Positions 50,048 through 60,273 are shown, counted from the first letter of the stretch. The stretch: DNA of 64,000 bases from Methyloceanibacter methanicus (GCF_001723285.1 NZ_LPWG01000011.1:124001-188000); one strand, 5' to 3'. Translations and numbers: made by a program. The notes: generated from the sequence alone by a model not told the origin.

Positions 50048-51727
50048 ATGGACCTGAAACGGATTTCGGACGCGCTGTCGGTCAGCGGCCAGATTTCGCC
50101 GGCCGACGTCGCCGAACTCAAGGCGCAAGGCTTCCGCTCGATCGTCTGCAACCGGCCCGACGGCGAGGGTGCGGATCAGCCGACCTTCGAGGAGATCCAT
50201 GAGGCGGCCGATGCGGTTGGCCTTGCGGCCCGCTATCTGCCGGTGAAGTCCGGGCTCGTGCAGGACGACGATGCCGTGGCGTTCGGCGCCGCGCTGCGCG
50301 AGCTTCCGGGACCCGTCTTTGCCTATTGCCGCACCGGCACGCGCTCAGTGACGCTGTGGTCCCTGAGCCAGTCCAAGGCGCTGCCGATGCCGGACATCCT
50401 GGCGGCGGCCAAGGCGGCCGGCTACGACATGAACGGCGTCGCCCGGCGCATCGCCAATGGCGGCAAGACCCCGACCGACACGGGCGATGCCAAATACGAC
50501 ATCGTCATTGTCGGCGGCGGGGCCGGCGGCATCGCCGTCGCCTCCAGCCTGCAGGTCCGCAGTCCCGATCTCGACATCGCGATCGTCGATCCGGCCGAAA
50601 TCCATTACTACCAGCCCGGCTGGACCATGGTCGGCGGCGGCGTCTTCAAGGCGCAGGATACGGCCAAGACCATGGGGTCGCTCATTCCGAGCGGCGTGAA
50701 ATGGATCAAGGCTGCCGTGGCCGCCTTCGAGCCGGAGAACGATGCCGTCATTCTCGACGGCTGCCGCGTGGTCAAATACGACCGCCTCGTCGTCTGCCCT
50801 GGACTCAAGCTCGACTGGGGCGCCGTGGACGGGCTGGAGGAAACGCTCGGCCGCAATGGCGTTACGTCGAACTACCGCTACGACCTTGCGCCCTATACCT
50901 GGGAGCTGGTGCAACGGATGAAGCACGGCCGCGCGATCTTCACGCAGCCGCCGATGCCGATCAAATGCGCCGGCGCGCCGCAAAAGGCGATGTATCTCTC
51001 AGGCGATGCCTGGTATCGCCGCGGCGTTCTGAAGGACATCGATATCCAGTTCAACAACGCAGGTGGCGTCCTGTTCGGCGTCAAGGACTATGTGCCCGCG
51101 CTGATGAAATACGTGGAGAAGTACGGCGCCACGTTGAACTTCTTCCACAATCTGGTCGCCATCGATGGCTCGGCCAAGACCGCGACGTTCAAGGTGTCGA
51201 AGCCGGATACCGAACCGACGATCGTGACCATGGATTTCGACATGATCCATGTGTGTCCGCCGCAGAAAGCGCCGGACTTCATCCGGGTGTCGCCGCTGGC
51301 GGACGAGGCCGGTTGGGTCGACGTCGATCAGACCACGCTGCGGCACAAGACCTACGACAATATCTGGAGTCTGGGCGACGTCATGAACGCGCCCAACGCG
51401 AAGACGGCGGCGGCCGCGCGCAAGCAAGCGCCGACGGTGGCGGAGAACATCGTGGCCGATATCGCCGGCGGCTCCGCGGTGGCGCAGTATGACGGCTACG
51501 GCTCGTGCCCGCTGACGGTGGAGCGCGGCAAGATCGTACTCGCCGAGTTCGGCTATGGCGGCGCGCTCAAGCCGAGCTTCCCGAAATTCCTCATCGACGG
51601 CACCAAACCCTCCCGGGCCGCCTGGATTCTGAAAGAGAAGATGCTGCCGCCGATCTATTGGTGGGCCATGCTCAAGGGCAAGGAGTGGATGGCCAAGCCC
51701 GAGCGCCTCCAGGTGGCGTCCAGGTGA
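50048..51727 (+). CDS. Fusion of TIGR01244-type phosphatase/sulfurtransferase domain and sulfide:quinone reductase-like flavoprotein
   Basis: 559 residues. Residues 1-110 are the TIGR01244/DUF442 domain, a dual-specificity-phosphatase-like fold with nucleophile Cys94 in Y-C-R-T-G-T-R-S. From about 150 a flavoprotein domain starts with I-V-I-V-G-G-G-A-G-G-I-A-V. Further SQR-type marks are H-Y-Y-Q-P-G-W-T-M-V-G-G near 183, Cys in L-V-V-C-P-G-L-K-L, and Cys in P-I-K-C-A-G-A-P-Q-K near 306; the two Cys would carry the persulfide. It would pass electrons from sulfide to quinone. It follows the dioxygenase by 14 bases. The ATG at 50048 is preferred over nearby GTGs. Confidence 0.87.
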   Translation: MDLKRISDALSVSGQISPADVAELKAQGFRSIVCNRPDGEGADQPTFEEIHEAADAVGLAARYLPVKSGLVQDDDAVAFGAALRELPGPVFAYCRTGTRSVTLWSLSQSKALPMPDILAAAKAAGYDMNGVARRIANGGKTPTDTGDAKYDIVIVGGGAGGIAVASSLQVRSPDLDIAIVDPAEIHYYQPGWTMVGGGVFKAQDTAKTMGSLIPSGVKWIKAAVAAFEPENDAVILDGCRVVKYDRLVVCPGLKLDWGAVDGLEETLGRNGVTSNYRYDLAPYTWELVQRMKHGRAIFTQPPMPIKCAGAPQKAMYLSGDAWYRRGVLKDIDIQFNNAGGVLFGVKDYVPALMKYVEKYGATLNFFHNLVAIDGSAKTATFKVSKPDTEPTIVTMDFDMIHVCPPQKAPDFIRVSPLADEAGWVDVDQTTLRHKTYDNIWSLGDVMNAPNAKTAAAARKQAPTVAENIVADIAGGSAVAQYDGYGSCPLTVERGKIVLAEFGYGGALKPSFPKFLIDGTKPSRAAWILKEKMLPPIYWWAMLKGKEWMAKPERLQVASR

Positions 51728-51845
51728 TCCCTTCAAGCGAGCCTGCGAACCCTGTCCCGCGTTTTCCGGAGCCTTGTCTGCCGGAGCTCTTTCGCGGCTA
51801 GGCAAGGACTCGACCGGCCTGCAATACTGTAATCTTGAGGCGAAA

Positions 51846-53603
51846 ATGATCGATCGGCTGCGCAAGTTCGTTCCTGTGCTCGATTGGGGCCGCACCTATG
51901 ACGGTGCCGCGTTCTCCAACGACCTGGTCGCCGCGGTGATCGTGACGATCATGCTGATCCCGCAGTCGCTTGCGTACGCGCTGCTTGCGGGCCTGCCCCC
52001 CGAAGCCGGCATCTACGCGTCCATCGTGCCGATCATCCTTTATGCGATCTTCGGGACGTCGCGCGCGCTGGCCGTGGGCCCTGTTGCCGTGGTGTCGCTG
52101 CTGACGGCGTCGGCCGTCGGGCAAGTGGCCGAACAAGGCACGGCCGGATATGTGGTCGCGGCGCTGACCCTCGCGCTGCTGTCAGGCGGCTTCCTGCTCA
52201 CGCTCGGGATCCTGCGGCTCGGGTTTCTCGCGAACTTTCTCAGCCATCCTGTAATTGCCGGGTTCATCACCGCATCCGGGATCCTGATCGCCTGCAGTCA
52301 GCTGAAGCACGTCCTCGGCGTCGATGCGGGCGGCCATACGCTGCCGGAGATGCTCGGCTCGCTCGCGGCCCATCTCGGCGAGACCAATCCGATCACGCTC
52401 GCCATCGGAACCGCGGCGATCGCGTTTCTGTTCTGGGCCCGCAAAGGTCTCAAACCGTCCTTGCGAAACATGGGCCTCGGTCCGAAGGTTTCCGACTTGA
52501 TCACCAAGGCCGGCCCCATCGCGGCCGTCGTGGCGACGACGCTGGTGGCTTGGTATTTCAGCCTGAACGAACGCGGCCTGTCGATCGTCGGCGAGGTGCC
52601 GCAGAGCCTGCCACCGCTCACCATGCCCGGACTGGAGCCCGACCTGATCGCCGCGCTCGCCGTGCCCGCGGTCCTCATCTCGATCATCGGCTTCGTGGAG
52701 TCCGTCTCGGTAGCGCAGACATTCGCCGCAAAGAAGCGCCAGCGCATCGACCCCGATCAGGAATTGATCGGCCTTGGCGCCGCGAATATCGGCGCGGCCT
52801 TCACGGGCGGCTATCCGGTGACCGGCGGCTTCTCGCGCTCGGTCGTGAACTTCGACGCCGGCGCCGAGACCCCGGCGGCGGGAGCCTACACCGCCGTCGG
52901 CTTGGCAATCGCCGCCGTGGCGCTGACGCCGCTCATCTATTTTCTTCCGAAGGCGACTCTCGCCGCGACCATCATCGTCGCCGTGCTGAGTCTGGTCGAC
53001 CTGTCGATCCTCAAGAAGACCTGGAACTATTCGAAGTCCGACTTCTCCGCCGTCGCCGCAACCATCCTGCTGACGCTGCTGCTCGGCGTCGAGATCGGCG
53101 TCGCGACCGGCGTCGCGATTTCGGTGCTGATGCACCTCTACAAGACGTCGCGGCCGCACGTGGCAGAGATCGGCCTGGTGCCCGGCACGCAGCATTTCCG
53201 CAACATCAACCGCTACAAGGTCGAGACGGATCCGAGCGTCCTGATGCTTCGCGTCGACGAGAGTCTCTACTTCGCCAACGCCCGTTTTCTCGAAAACCTG
53301 ATTCTGGTGCGCGTGACCGAGGGTTGCGGCATCCGAAACGTCGTCCTGATGTTCTCGGCGGTGAACGCGGTCGACTACTCGGCCCTGGAGAGCCTCGAGG
53401 CACTTAACGACCGCCTGCGCGATATGGGAGTCGGCTTCCATCTCTCGGAGGTCAAAGGCCCGGTGATGGACCGGCTCAAGACGGCACATCTTCTGCAGCA
53501 TCTGAATGGCCGCGTGTTTCTATCGCAATACGCCGCCTGGACGGCCCTCGCGGACCGGCCGTCCGAACCGCATGAGCCCGTCATGGCCGATGAAATGTGC
53601 TGA
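51846..53603 (+). CDS. SulP-family anion transporter with STAS domain
   Basis: 585 residues. About 10-12 membrane segments begin near residue 25 (I-V-T-I-M-L-I-P-Q-S-L-A-Y-A-L-L-A-G-L-P-P), with the SulP block G-G-Y-P-V-T-G-G-F-S-R-S-V-V near 326. A cytoplasmic STAS domain follows from about 450 (V-L-M-L-R-V-D-E-S-L-Y-F-A-N-A). SulP proteins move sulfate, bicarbonate or similar anions. Downstream of sulfide-oxidation genes, sulfate/sulfite movement is the likely role. The ATG at 51846 follows GAGG; 118 bases separate it from the SQR gene, so it may have its own promoter. Confidence 0.9.
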   Translation: MIDRLRKFVPVLDWGRTYDGAAFSNDLVAAVIVTIMLIPQSLAYALLAGLPPEAGIYASIVPIILYAIFGTSRALAVGPVAVVSLLTASAVGQVAEQGTAGYVVAALTLALLSGGFLLTLGILRLGFLANFLSHPVIAGFITASGILIACSQLKHVLGVDAGGHTLPEMLGSLAAHLGETNPITLAIGTAAIAFLFWARKGLKPSLRNMGLGPKVSDLITKAGPIAAVVATTLVAWYFSLNERGLSIVGEVPQSLPPLTMPGLEPDLIAALAVPAVLISIIGFVESVSVAQTFAAKKRQRIDPDQELIGLGAANIGAAFTGGYPVTGGFSRSVVNFDAGAETPAAGAYTAVGLAIAAVALTPLIYFLPKATLAATIIVAVLSLVDLSILKKTWNYSKSDFSAVAATILLTLLLGVEIGVATGVAISVLMHLYKTSRPHVAEIGLVPGTQHFRNINRYKVETDPSVLMLRVDESLYFANARFLENLILVRVTEGCGIRNVVLMFSAVNAVDYSALESLEALNDRLRDMGVGFHLSEVKGPVMDRLKTAHLLQHLNGRVFLSQYAAWTALADRPSEPHEPVMADEMC

Positions 53604-53671
53604 CCCTTCCGTTGACTGTCTAAAGCGGGCATGCCTGCCGGCAAACGCTGGGTAGACTTTCTCGCGCGGGT

Positions 53672-54336
53672 TCAGAGTTTGTCGTCCTGCCACAGCCGGC
53701 TTGCGACCTGCAGCGCCACCAGCCTTGCGATCATCACGGCGACGTAAAGCGTGCCGCAGGCCGCCTCCAAACCCGCCAATGGCCGGGCGGGCCCCGATAC
53801 CGCTACGATGTCCCCATATCCCACCGTCGTCAGCGTCACGAGACTGAAATAGATCAGCGCCTCGTCGAGACGCTCGCGACCGGCACCGGTCGGGAGTCCG
53901 GCGAACGAGCCAGGCTGAATATGTTCGATGATGCCATAGAGATACGCAAACGCGACCGCCAGAAACAAATAGGCGACAACGGCGCCCATGATCGTATTCG
54001 AATCGGCATCGCGCCGCCGCGATAGGTCTCGGAGTATGAGGACGATGCTGAGCGCGAACCAGGACAATGTTACCGCCGCGGACGCACTTGCAGCCAGACG
54101 CCCCCGATGTAGAGCTCGACCCAACGGGCGACGAAGACCGAGACCGTTAGGCCCAGATAAACCCGCCGCGTTTGACCTCCCGATGCCAACCAGTACGCGC
54201 CGGCGATGAAAACGGCATCGAAGAGCAATTCCAACGCAATGACGGCCACGGAGGTGGTGGCCATCGGCGCGACGACGATCAACAGGCAAAGGATGATTAG
54301 CAGAACTCCGAAGTTCGGTGCCGTGGTCGCATTCAT
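53672..54336 (-). pseudogene. Potassium-channel-type membrane protein, one frameshift
   Basis: Repaired length 221. Three hydrophobic segments in the first frame (F-G-V-L-L-I-I-L-C-L-L-I-V-V-A-P and following) are joined to the pore module in the next frame: outer helix M-G-A-V-V-A-Y-L-F-L-A-V-A-F-A-Y-L-Y, then the K+ selectivity filter T-V-G-Y-G-D and inner helix (Ion_trans_2 type). One base is missing near 54080-54092. The architecture resembles prokaryotic ion channels with extra N-terminal segments and no C-terminal RCK domain. It converges on the SulP gene; the function beyond K+ or cation conductance is unknown. Confidence 0.8.
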
Positions 54337-54530
54337 CGGAACGTTCTCTCTCTATGTGGATGTGCTCTGCGAAGTATAACGTACTTTCGACGGTAGCCTT
54401 GGCCGTGGCTCCCATTGCGTTCGAGTCGCCTTTGTCTCCGCCGTCGAGACGCGGAGCGGACGACCAGCCTTGACGGCCTACATCCGGCTGCCTACACCCG
54501 TATGGCAACGGAACAAGGACGCATGCCACG

Positions 54531-55727
54531 ATGTCCGCCGAAATTTGTCGCTCGTCACTCCCGTCTTCCGACGACCGCATCAGGCAAAGGTCCACGTCCT
54601 TCAGGCGTCCAACTGCGCACGCGGGCAAGGGGGCCGTCCAACGGCTCCCCGCCGCCGCAGTCCGGCTCGGCCTTGCCATCGGGCTCGCCCTTCTGGTGGC
54701 GGGATGCGATGCCACGCCGGAAGAGGACGAAGCGCCGGCGCGCCCCGTGCGCACCGTCACGCTAGAGAAGAGCGACAAGGGCGTCCCGGTGGTTATGACC
54801 GGCCGGGTGGAAGCCCTCGACCAAGTTTCGCTGGGGTTTCGCCTGTCTGGCCAGATCCTCTCGCGGCCCGTGTCGGTCGGAGACGCCGTCAAGCCGGGGC
54901 AGATCCTGGCGGAGCTTAATTCTGACAACGAGGCCAATGCACTGCGCTCTGCGAAGGCCAGTCTCAATGCGGCGCTCGCGGAGCAGACCCAGGTACAGAA
55001 TCATTTCGAGCGCCAGGAGACTCTGTTGGCCCAAGGATGGACCACGCGCGCGAATTTCGACCAGGCCGAACGCGAGCTGAGAACGGCTGAGGCGCAGGTC
55101 GAGGCCGCCGAGGCACAGCTTGCCAAGGCTCATGACCAGGTCGGTTTCACCCAACTCACGGCCGATGCCGAGGGCGTGGTGACCGCGGTCGGCGCCGACG
55201 CGGGCGAAGTCGTTCAGGCGGGACAGATGATCGTCACGCTCGCGCGGGAGGACGGGCGCGATGCGGTCTTCGACGTGCCGGCGCAAGTCCTGCGCTCCCC
55301 GCCGGCCGATCCGGTGATCGCAGTGCACCTTGCGGACGCACCCTCCGTCACGGCGATGGGCCGGGTCCGGCAAGTATCGCCCCAAGCCGATCCCGTCACG
55401 CGGACCTTCCGGGTCAAGGTCGGCCTGAGTGACGTGCCGGAGGCCATGCGGCTCGGCGCCACCGTGACCGGTACGATGGCAAGCGATGCCGAACCGATGA
55501 TCGAGATTCCGTCGAGCGCGCTTACGGAGTCCGAGGGTAAGCCCGCCGTCTGGATCGTCGATCCCGATACCTCGGTCGTCAGGCTCCGGAACATCTCGGT
55601 GCTGCGGTTCAACCCAACCACCGTGACGGTCGATCAGGGATTGGATGTGGGAGATGTGTTGGTCACGGCCGGCGTCCAGGCCCTGCGCCCAGACCAAAAA
55701 GTCCGAATACTCGGATCCGGTTCATGA
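54531..55727 (+). CDS. RND efflux periplasmic adaptor (HlyD/MFP) lipoprotein
   Basis: 398 residues. A lipobox-like L-L-V-A-G-C near residue 60 would acylate the protein to the inner membrane. The barrel-sandwich lipoyl halves flank a coiled-coil hairpin (A-L-A-E-Q-T-Q to A-Q-L-A-K-A-H, about 140-205), ending with a beta-barrel and membrane-proximal domain (G-D-V-L-V-T-A-G-V-Q-A-L-R-P). It bridges the RND pump encoded next and an outer-membrane channel that is not in this window. The first 40 residues look unconserved, so the true start may be later (for example near the signal segment). Overlaps the pump gene by ATGA. Confidence 0.88.
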   Translation: MSAEICRSSLPSSDDRIRQRSTSFRRPTAHAGKGAVQRLPAAAVRLGLAIGLALLVAGCDATPEEDEAPARPVRTVTLEKSDKGVPVVMTGRVEALDQVSLGFRLSGQILSRPVSVGDAVKPGQILAELNSDNEANALRSAKASLNAALAEQTQVQNHFERQETLLAQGWTTRANFDQAERELRTAEAQVEAAEAQLAKAHDQVGFTQLTADAEGVVTAVGADAGEVVQAGQMIVTLAREDGRDAVFDVPAQVLRSPPADPVIAVHLADAPSVTAMGRVRQVSPQADPVTRTFRVKVGLSDVPEAMRLGATVTGTMASDAEPMIEIPSSALTESEGKPAVWIVDPDTSVVRLRNISVLRFNPTTVTVDQGLDVGDVLVTAGVQALRPDQKVRILGSGS

Positions 55728-58700
55728 CGCGCCTGAACCTGTCGGAGTGGGCACTCAACCACCGCTCGGTGGTCATCTATCTCATGATCGTCGCCGTCGC
55801 GGCGGGCGTCCTCGCCTATAACCGGCTGGGCCGGGCCGAAGACCCGACCTTCATCATCAAGACCATGGTGGTCAACGCGGTTTGGCCCGGAGCCACGATC
55901 GACGACACGCTCAATCAGGTGACGGAGCGTCTCGAGCGGACATTGGAGGAGACGCCGCATCTCGACTTCCTCCGAAGCATGACGACACCGGGCGTCACCA
56001 CGATCTTCGTCAATCTCGAAGGAAGCGCTTCCGCCGCCGAGGTTGCCGACACGTGGTATCAGGTTCGCAAGAGTATCGGCGACATGCGGCACACCCTGCC
56101 GCCAGGAACGCTCGGGCCGTTCTTCAACGACGAGTTCGGCGACACGTTCGGCATCATTTACGGCTTCACGGCGGACGGCTTCACACGGCGCGAACTCAGG
56201 GACTATGTGGAGGACGTGCGCGCGAAGCTCTTGAGCCTTCCCGACGTCTCGCAGATCGAAATCCTCGGCGCGCAGGACGAACAGATCTTCATCGAGTTCT
56301 CGATGAAGGAGCTGGCGAGCCTCGGTATCGACCGTTCCGCCCTGCTCGCAGCCCTTCGGGCCCAAAACACGGTGAGGCCGGCCGGCGTCATCCAGACAGG
56401 TGTCGAGACGGTGTCCGTGCGGGTCTCGGGGAACTTTCGCTCCGAAGCCGACATTGCCGCCGTCAACTTCGCGATCGATGGAAGGATGCTGCGCCTTAGC
56501 GATATCGCGCAGATCAGGCGCGGCTATGTCGATCCGCCTCAGCCGCAGTTCCGGGTCAACGGCGAACCCGCGATCGGCCTTGCCATCGCCATGCAGGACG
56601 GCGGCGACATTCTGGCTCTGGGCGACGAAATCAAGGAGACCATGACGGTCATCACGGCCGATCTCCCCGTGGGAATCGAACCGGTCTTGGTGGCCGATCA
56701 AGCGGTGACGGTCGACGACGCCATATCGGAATTCACGGCCTCGCTCTGGCAAGCCGTTGCGATCATCCTAGCGGTGAGCTTCATCAGCCTCGGCATTCGG
56801 CCGGGCCTCGTCGTTGCGCTCGCCATCCCCCTCACGCTCGTCATCGTATTCCTGGTCATGGACGTCGTCGGAATAGACATGCAGCGGATCTCCCTTGGGG
56901 CGCTCATCATCGCGTTGGGGCTTCTCGTGGACGATGCGATGACGACCACCGACGCGACCCTTGGTCGATTGGCGAAGGGAGACGGCATCTTCGCGGCTTC
57001 GACCTTCGCCTTCCAGACCTATGCCGTGGCGATGTTGGCCGGCACGCTCGTGACCATTGCCGGTTTCGTTCCGGTCGGCTTCGCGGCGAGCTCGGCGGGC
57101 GAATATACCTTCTCGCTCTTTGCCGTCGTCGCCATCGCCCTTCTCGTCTCCTGGTTCGTGGCCGTCGTCTTCGCACCGCTCTTGGGTGCGATGATCCTGA
57201 CCCCGCCGAAGGAGCAGGTCGAAGCTTCCGAAAGCGGCGGCGTTCTGGGCTGGTACCGCCGCATGGTGACCAGGGCCGTTCACGCGGGCTGGCTCACGCT
57301 CGCCGCCATCGTCGGTGTGTTCGGACTGTCGGTCCTCGCCATTCCGCTGATCCCCAATCAGTTCTTTCCGTCCTCGGACCGGCCCGAGCTTCTCGTCGAC
57401 CTGACCCTTCCCCAAAACGCCTCCATTCAAGCGAGCAAGGTCACCGCCGAGCGTTTCGACGCGCTCCTGAAGAACGATCCGGACGTCGACCGTTGGAGCA
57501 CCTATGTGGGCCGGGGCGCCATCCGCTTCTACCTGCCGCTCGACGTGCAATTGCCGAGCAACTTCTTCTCCCAGGCCGTCGTCGTGGCGAAGGACGTCCC
57601 TGCCCGCGACAGGCTGAAGAAGAAGCTGGAAGACGCGCTCGCCAATCAGTTCCCGAGCGTTGTTGCCCGGATCTATCCGCTTGAGCTTGGACCGCCCGTG
57701 GGTTGGCCGGTTCAATACCGGGTCAGCGGTCCCGACCTCAGCCAGGTGCGCGAGATCGCGCGGCAACTCGCCGACGTGGTCGCCTCCGACCCCTCGGCGG
57801 AGAACGTCAATTTCGATTGGATCGAGCCGGCGCGGGAGGTGCGCATAAAGATCGACCAGGACGAGGCGCGGCTGCTCGGGCTGAGCTCGGATGCGCTCGC
57901 GAGCGTGCTGAACACCGTCATCACTGGCGTTCCCATCTCGCAGGTGCGCGACGACATCTATCTCGTGGACGTTGTCGTGCGCTCGACGGACGAGGAACGC
58001 GCATCGCTCGCGACCCTCCGGCAGTTGCCGGTTCCGCTGCCGAACGGAAGCACGGTTGCCTTGAGCCAATTCGCGACGTTCGAGTATACGCAGGCCGCGC
58101 CGGTCGTGTGGCGCCGCGATCGCGTGCCGACGCTGACAGTGCAGGCCGATGTCGCCCCGGGCGTCCTTCCGGAGTCGATCGTCACGGCACTCACGCCGAA
58201 GGTCGAGGAGCTAAACAAGACACTCCCGCCGGCCTACCACATCGCCGTCGGCGGCACGGTCGAAGAGAGCCAGAAGTCTCAGGCCTCCGTCATCGCCGTG
58301 ATTCCCCTGATGCTGCTCATCATGATCACGATCCTGATGTTCCAGCTCCAGAGCTTCCAACGCCTGCTGATTGCGCTCAGTGTCGCGCCGCTCGGTCTGA
58401 TCGGCGTGGTGGGGGCGCTTCTGGTCTCGGGACGTCCGCTGGGTTTCGTGGCCATTCTGGGCATTCTCGCTTTGATCGGCATGATCACGAAGAACGCCGT
58501 GATCCTGATTGGCCAGATCGAGTCGGAGCGCGCCGAGGGCAAGCCGGTCCGCGAAGCCGCCATCGATGCCAGCAGCGCGCGCTTCCGCCCCATCGTCCTG
58601 ACGGCGATCTCGACGATCCTTGGGATGATTCCCATCGCGCCCACGGTCTTCTGGGGTCCCATGGCCTTCGCGATCATGGGCGGGCTGCTCGTTGCGACCG

Positions 58701-58792
58701 TGCTGACCCTGATCTTCCTGCCGACCCTATACGTCACCTGGTTCGAGCGGAGCGAACGGACGCGCTCCGAGACGCCAACCTCGGCTGCCTAG
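55724..58792 (+). CDS. RND-family efflux pump (AcrB/MexB-like)
   Basis: 1022 residues, the usual length: TM1 near residue 15, large periplasmic loop (30-330), six TMs (335-530) with the proton-relay pair in L-L-V-D-D-A-M-T-T near 400, a second loop (555-850) and a last TM bundle. The block G-F-V-P-V-G-F-A-A-S-S-A-G-E-Y-T-F-S is typical of the divergent RND clade that pairs with single lipoprotein adaptors. Substrate (drug, solvent or metal) is not evident. It ends 26 bases before the convergent GntP gene. Confidence 0.93.
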   Translation: MTRLNLSEWALNHRSVVIYLMIVAVAAGVLAYNRLGRAEDPTFIIKTMVVNAVWPGATIDDTLNQVTERLERTLEETPHLDFLRSMTTPGVTTIFVNLEGSASAAEVADTWYQVRKSIGDMRHTLPPGTLGPFFNDEFGDTFGIIYGFTADGFTRRELRDYVEDVRAKLLSLPDVSQIEILGAQDEQIFIEFSMKELASLGIDRSALLAALRAQNTVRPAGVIQTGVETVSVRVSGNFRSEADIAAVNFAIDGRMLRLSDIAQIRRGYVDPPQPQFRVNGEPAIGLAIAMQDGGDILALGDEIKETMTVITADLPVGIEPVLVADQAVTVDDAISEFTASLWQAVAIILAVSFISLGIRPGLVVALAIPLTLVIVFLVMDVVGIDMQRISLGALIIALGLLVDDAMTTTDATLGRLAKGDGIFAASTFAFQTYAVAMLAGTLVTIAGFVPVGFAASSAGEYTFSLFAVVAIALLVSWFVAVVFAPLLGAMILTPPKEQVEASESGGVLGWYRRMVTRAVHAGWLTLAAIVGVFGLSVLAIPLIPNQFFPSSDRPELLVDLTLPQNASIQASKVTAERFDALLKNDPDVDRWSTYVGRGAIRFYLPLDVQLPSNFFSQAVVVAKDVPARDRLKKKLEDALANQFPSVVARIYPLELGPPVGWPVQYRVSGPDLSQVREIARQLADVVASDPSAENVNFDWIEPAREVRIKIDQDEARLLGLSSDALASVLNTVITGVPISQVRDDIYLVDVVVRSTDEERASLATLRQLPVPLPNGSTVALSQFATFEYTQAAPVVWRRDRVPTLTVQADVAPGVLPESIVTALTPKVEELNKTLPPAYHIAVGGTVEESQKSQASVIAVIPLMLLIMITILMFQLQSFQRLLIALSVAPLGLIGVVGALLVSGRPLGFVAILGILALIGMITKNAVILIGQIESERAEGKPVREAAIDASSARFRPIVLTAISTILGMIPIAPTVFWGPMAFAIMGGLLVATVLTLIFLPTLYVTWFERSERTRSETPTSAA

Positions 58793-58818
58793 AGTCTTGC
58801 TGTGTCCCGGCGCAACGC

Positions 58819-60273
58819 TCAGAACGAGCCCAGCGCCGAGCCGAGCAGAATAACCGCGACAAGGGCAAGGACGGCCCCGACGATCGCGACCATGAACACG
58901 TCCAGATAGCTCTCCTTATGCGTGACGCCGCAAACGGCGAGCAGTGTCACGACGGCGCCGTTGTGCGGAAGGCTGTCCAGCGTGCCGGCGCTGATCACCG
59001 CGACGCGGTGGAGCAGCTGCGGATCGATGCCGGCCTCGCCCGCAAGGCGCATATAGGTGGGGCCGAGCGTATCGAGCGCGATGGTCATGCCGCCTGAGGC
59101 CGATCCGGTCAGTGCGGCGAGAACATTAATCGCGACGGCAAGCGATACGAGCGGGCCGCCGCCGATGGAGAGGACCCAATCGCGGACGAGGCCGAAGGCA
59201 GGCAGGGCGGCGATCACCGCGCCGAAGCCGACGAGGCTCGCGACGCTGAACGCGGGCAAGACCGAGGCGGTCGCCCCCGCATCCATGGTTTCGCGCAACG
59301 ACGGCAGCCGGCGATAGTTGAGCACTACGAGCGTGACGATCGCCACGAACAGGGCAACCACCACGGCCCATACGCCACCGACGCCTGCAAGCGATGTCGC
59401 GCCCCATTTCTCTTCGGCGAGGAAGCTTGTGTCGAGGCGCGGAAGCACGGCAACACTCATCAAGAGGTTGACCAGGATGACGACAACGAGCGGAGCCAAG
59501 GCGACAACGAAACTCGGATCGGAGCGCGTGTGGCGCCCGTGCGGAAGTTCGGCCGGGTCGAACTCGCTGGCGATGGCCGCCCGCTCGCGGAGGCTCGGAT
59601 CGTCGGCGGACAGTTCGGGGCCTGTCTCTTCGTCGAACCCTTCGCTCGCGCGCCGGGCCGCGGCTTCCACCCGTGAGAGCCACCACAGGCCGAAGCCGAG
59701 CATGATGGCGGCGGCGATGATGCCGAGCCCAGGAGCGGCGAACGGGGTCGTACCGAAGAAGGGCATCGGGATGGCGTTTTGCAGCGCCGGCGTCCCCGGG
59801 AGCGCCGACATCGTGAATGTCATCGTTCCGAGCGCGATGGTCCCTGGCATAAGCCGCCGCGGAATGGCGGCCGTCTTGAACAGGCCTTGCGCCATCGGCA
59901 CGAGGACGAAAATCGCAACGAACAGGCTGACGCCGCCATAGGTGACGACAGCGCCGCCGAGCACGACCGCGAGGATCGTCCGGGCCTTTCCGAGCTTCTG
60001 CGTCATGAACCGGGCGATCACCTCGACCGAACCGCTGTCCTCCATCAGCTTCCCGAACAGCGCCCCGAGCAGGAAGAGGGGGAAGAACTGCGCGAGGAAC
60101 TGGGCCGCGCCGCTCATGAAGATTTGCGTGAGATGGGCAAGCAGCGGCTCGCGCGAGGCGAATGCGGCGAGGAGTGCGGCGGCGGGCGCAAGCAGGAGGA
60201 TGCTCCAGCCGCGAAACGACAGCCACATGAGCAGGCCCAGCGCGATCAGGATGCCGAGCAAACCCAGCAGCAT
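58819..60273 (-). CDS. GntP-family permease
   Basis: 484 residues, about 12 membrane segments starting L-L-G-L-L-G-I-L-I-A-L-G-L-L-M-W. Blocks such as F-P-L-F-L-L-G-A-L-F-G-K-L-M-E-D-S-G near residue 70 and L-P-H-N-G-A-V-V-T-L-L near 435 place it in the GntP/citrate-type proton symporter group. It would import an organic acid; gluconate, hydroxybutyrate and citrate are all possible. The start shares one base with the patatin stop (TGATG), so the genes are translationally coupled. Confidence 0.88.
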   Translation of the reverse strand: MLLGLLGILIALGLLMWLSFRGWSILLLAPAAALLAAFASREPLLAHLTQIFMSGAAQFLAQFFPLFLLGALFGKLMEDSGSVEVIARFMTQKLGKARTILAVVLGGAVVTYGGVSLFVAIFVLVPMAQGLFKTAAIPRRLMPGTIALGTMTFTMSALPGTPALQNAIPMPFFGTTPFAAPGLGIIAAAIMLGFGLWWLSRVEAAARRASEGFDEETGPELSADDPSLRERAAIASEFDPAELPHGRHTRSDPSFVVALAPLVVVILVNLLMSVAVLPRLDTSFLAEEKWGATSLAGVGGVWAVVVALFVAIVTLVVLNYRRLPSLRETMDAGATASVLPAFSVASLVGFGAVIAALPAFGLVRDWVLSIGGGPLVSLAVAINVLAALTGSASGGMTIALDTLGPTYMRLAGEAGIDPQLLHRVAVISAGTLDSLPHNGAVVTLLAVCGVTHKESYLDVFMVAIVGAVLALVAVILLGSALGSF

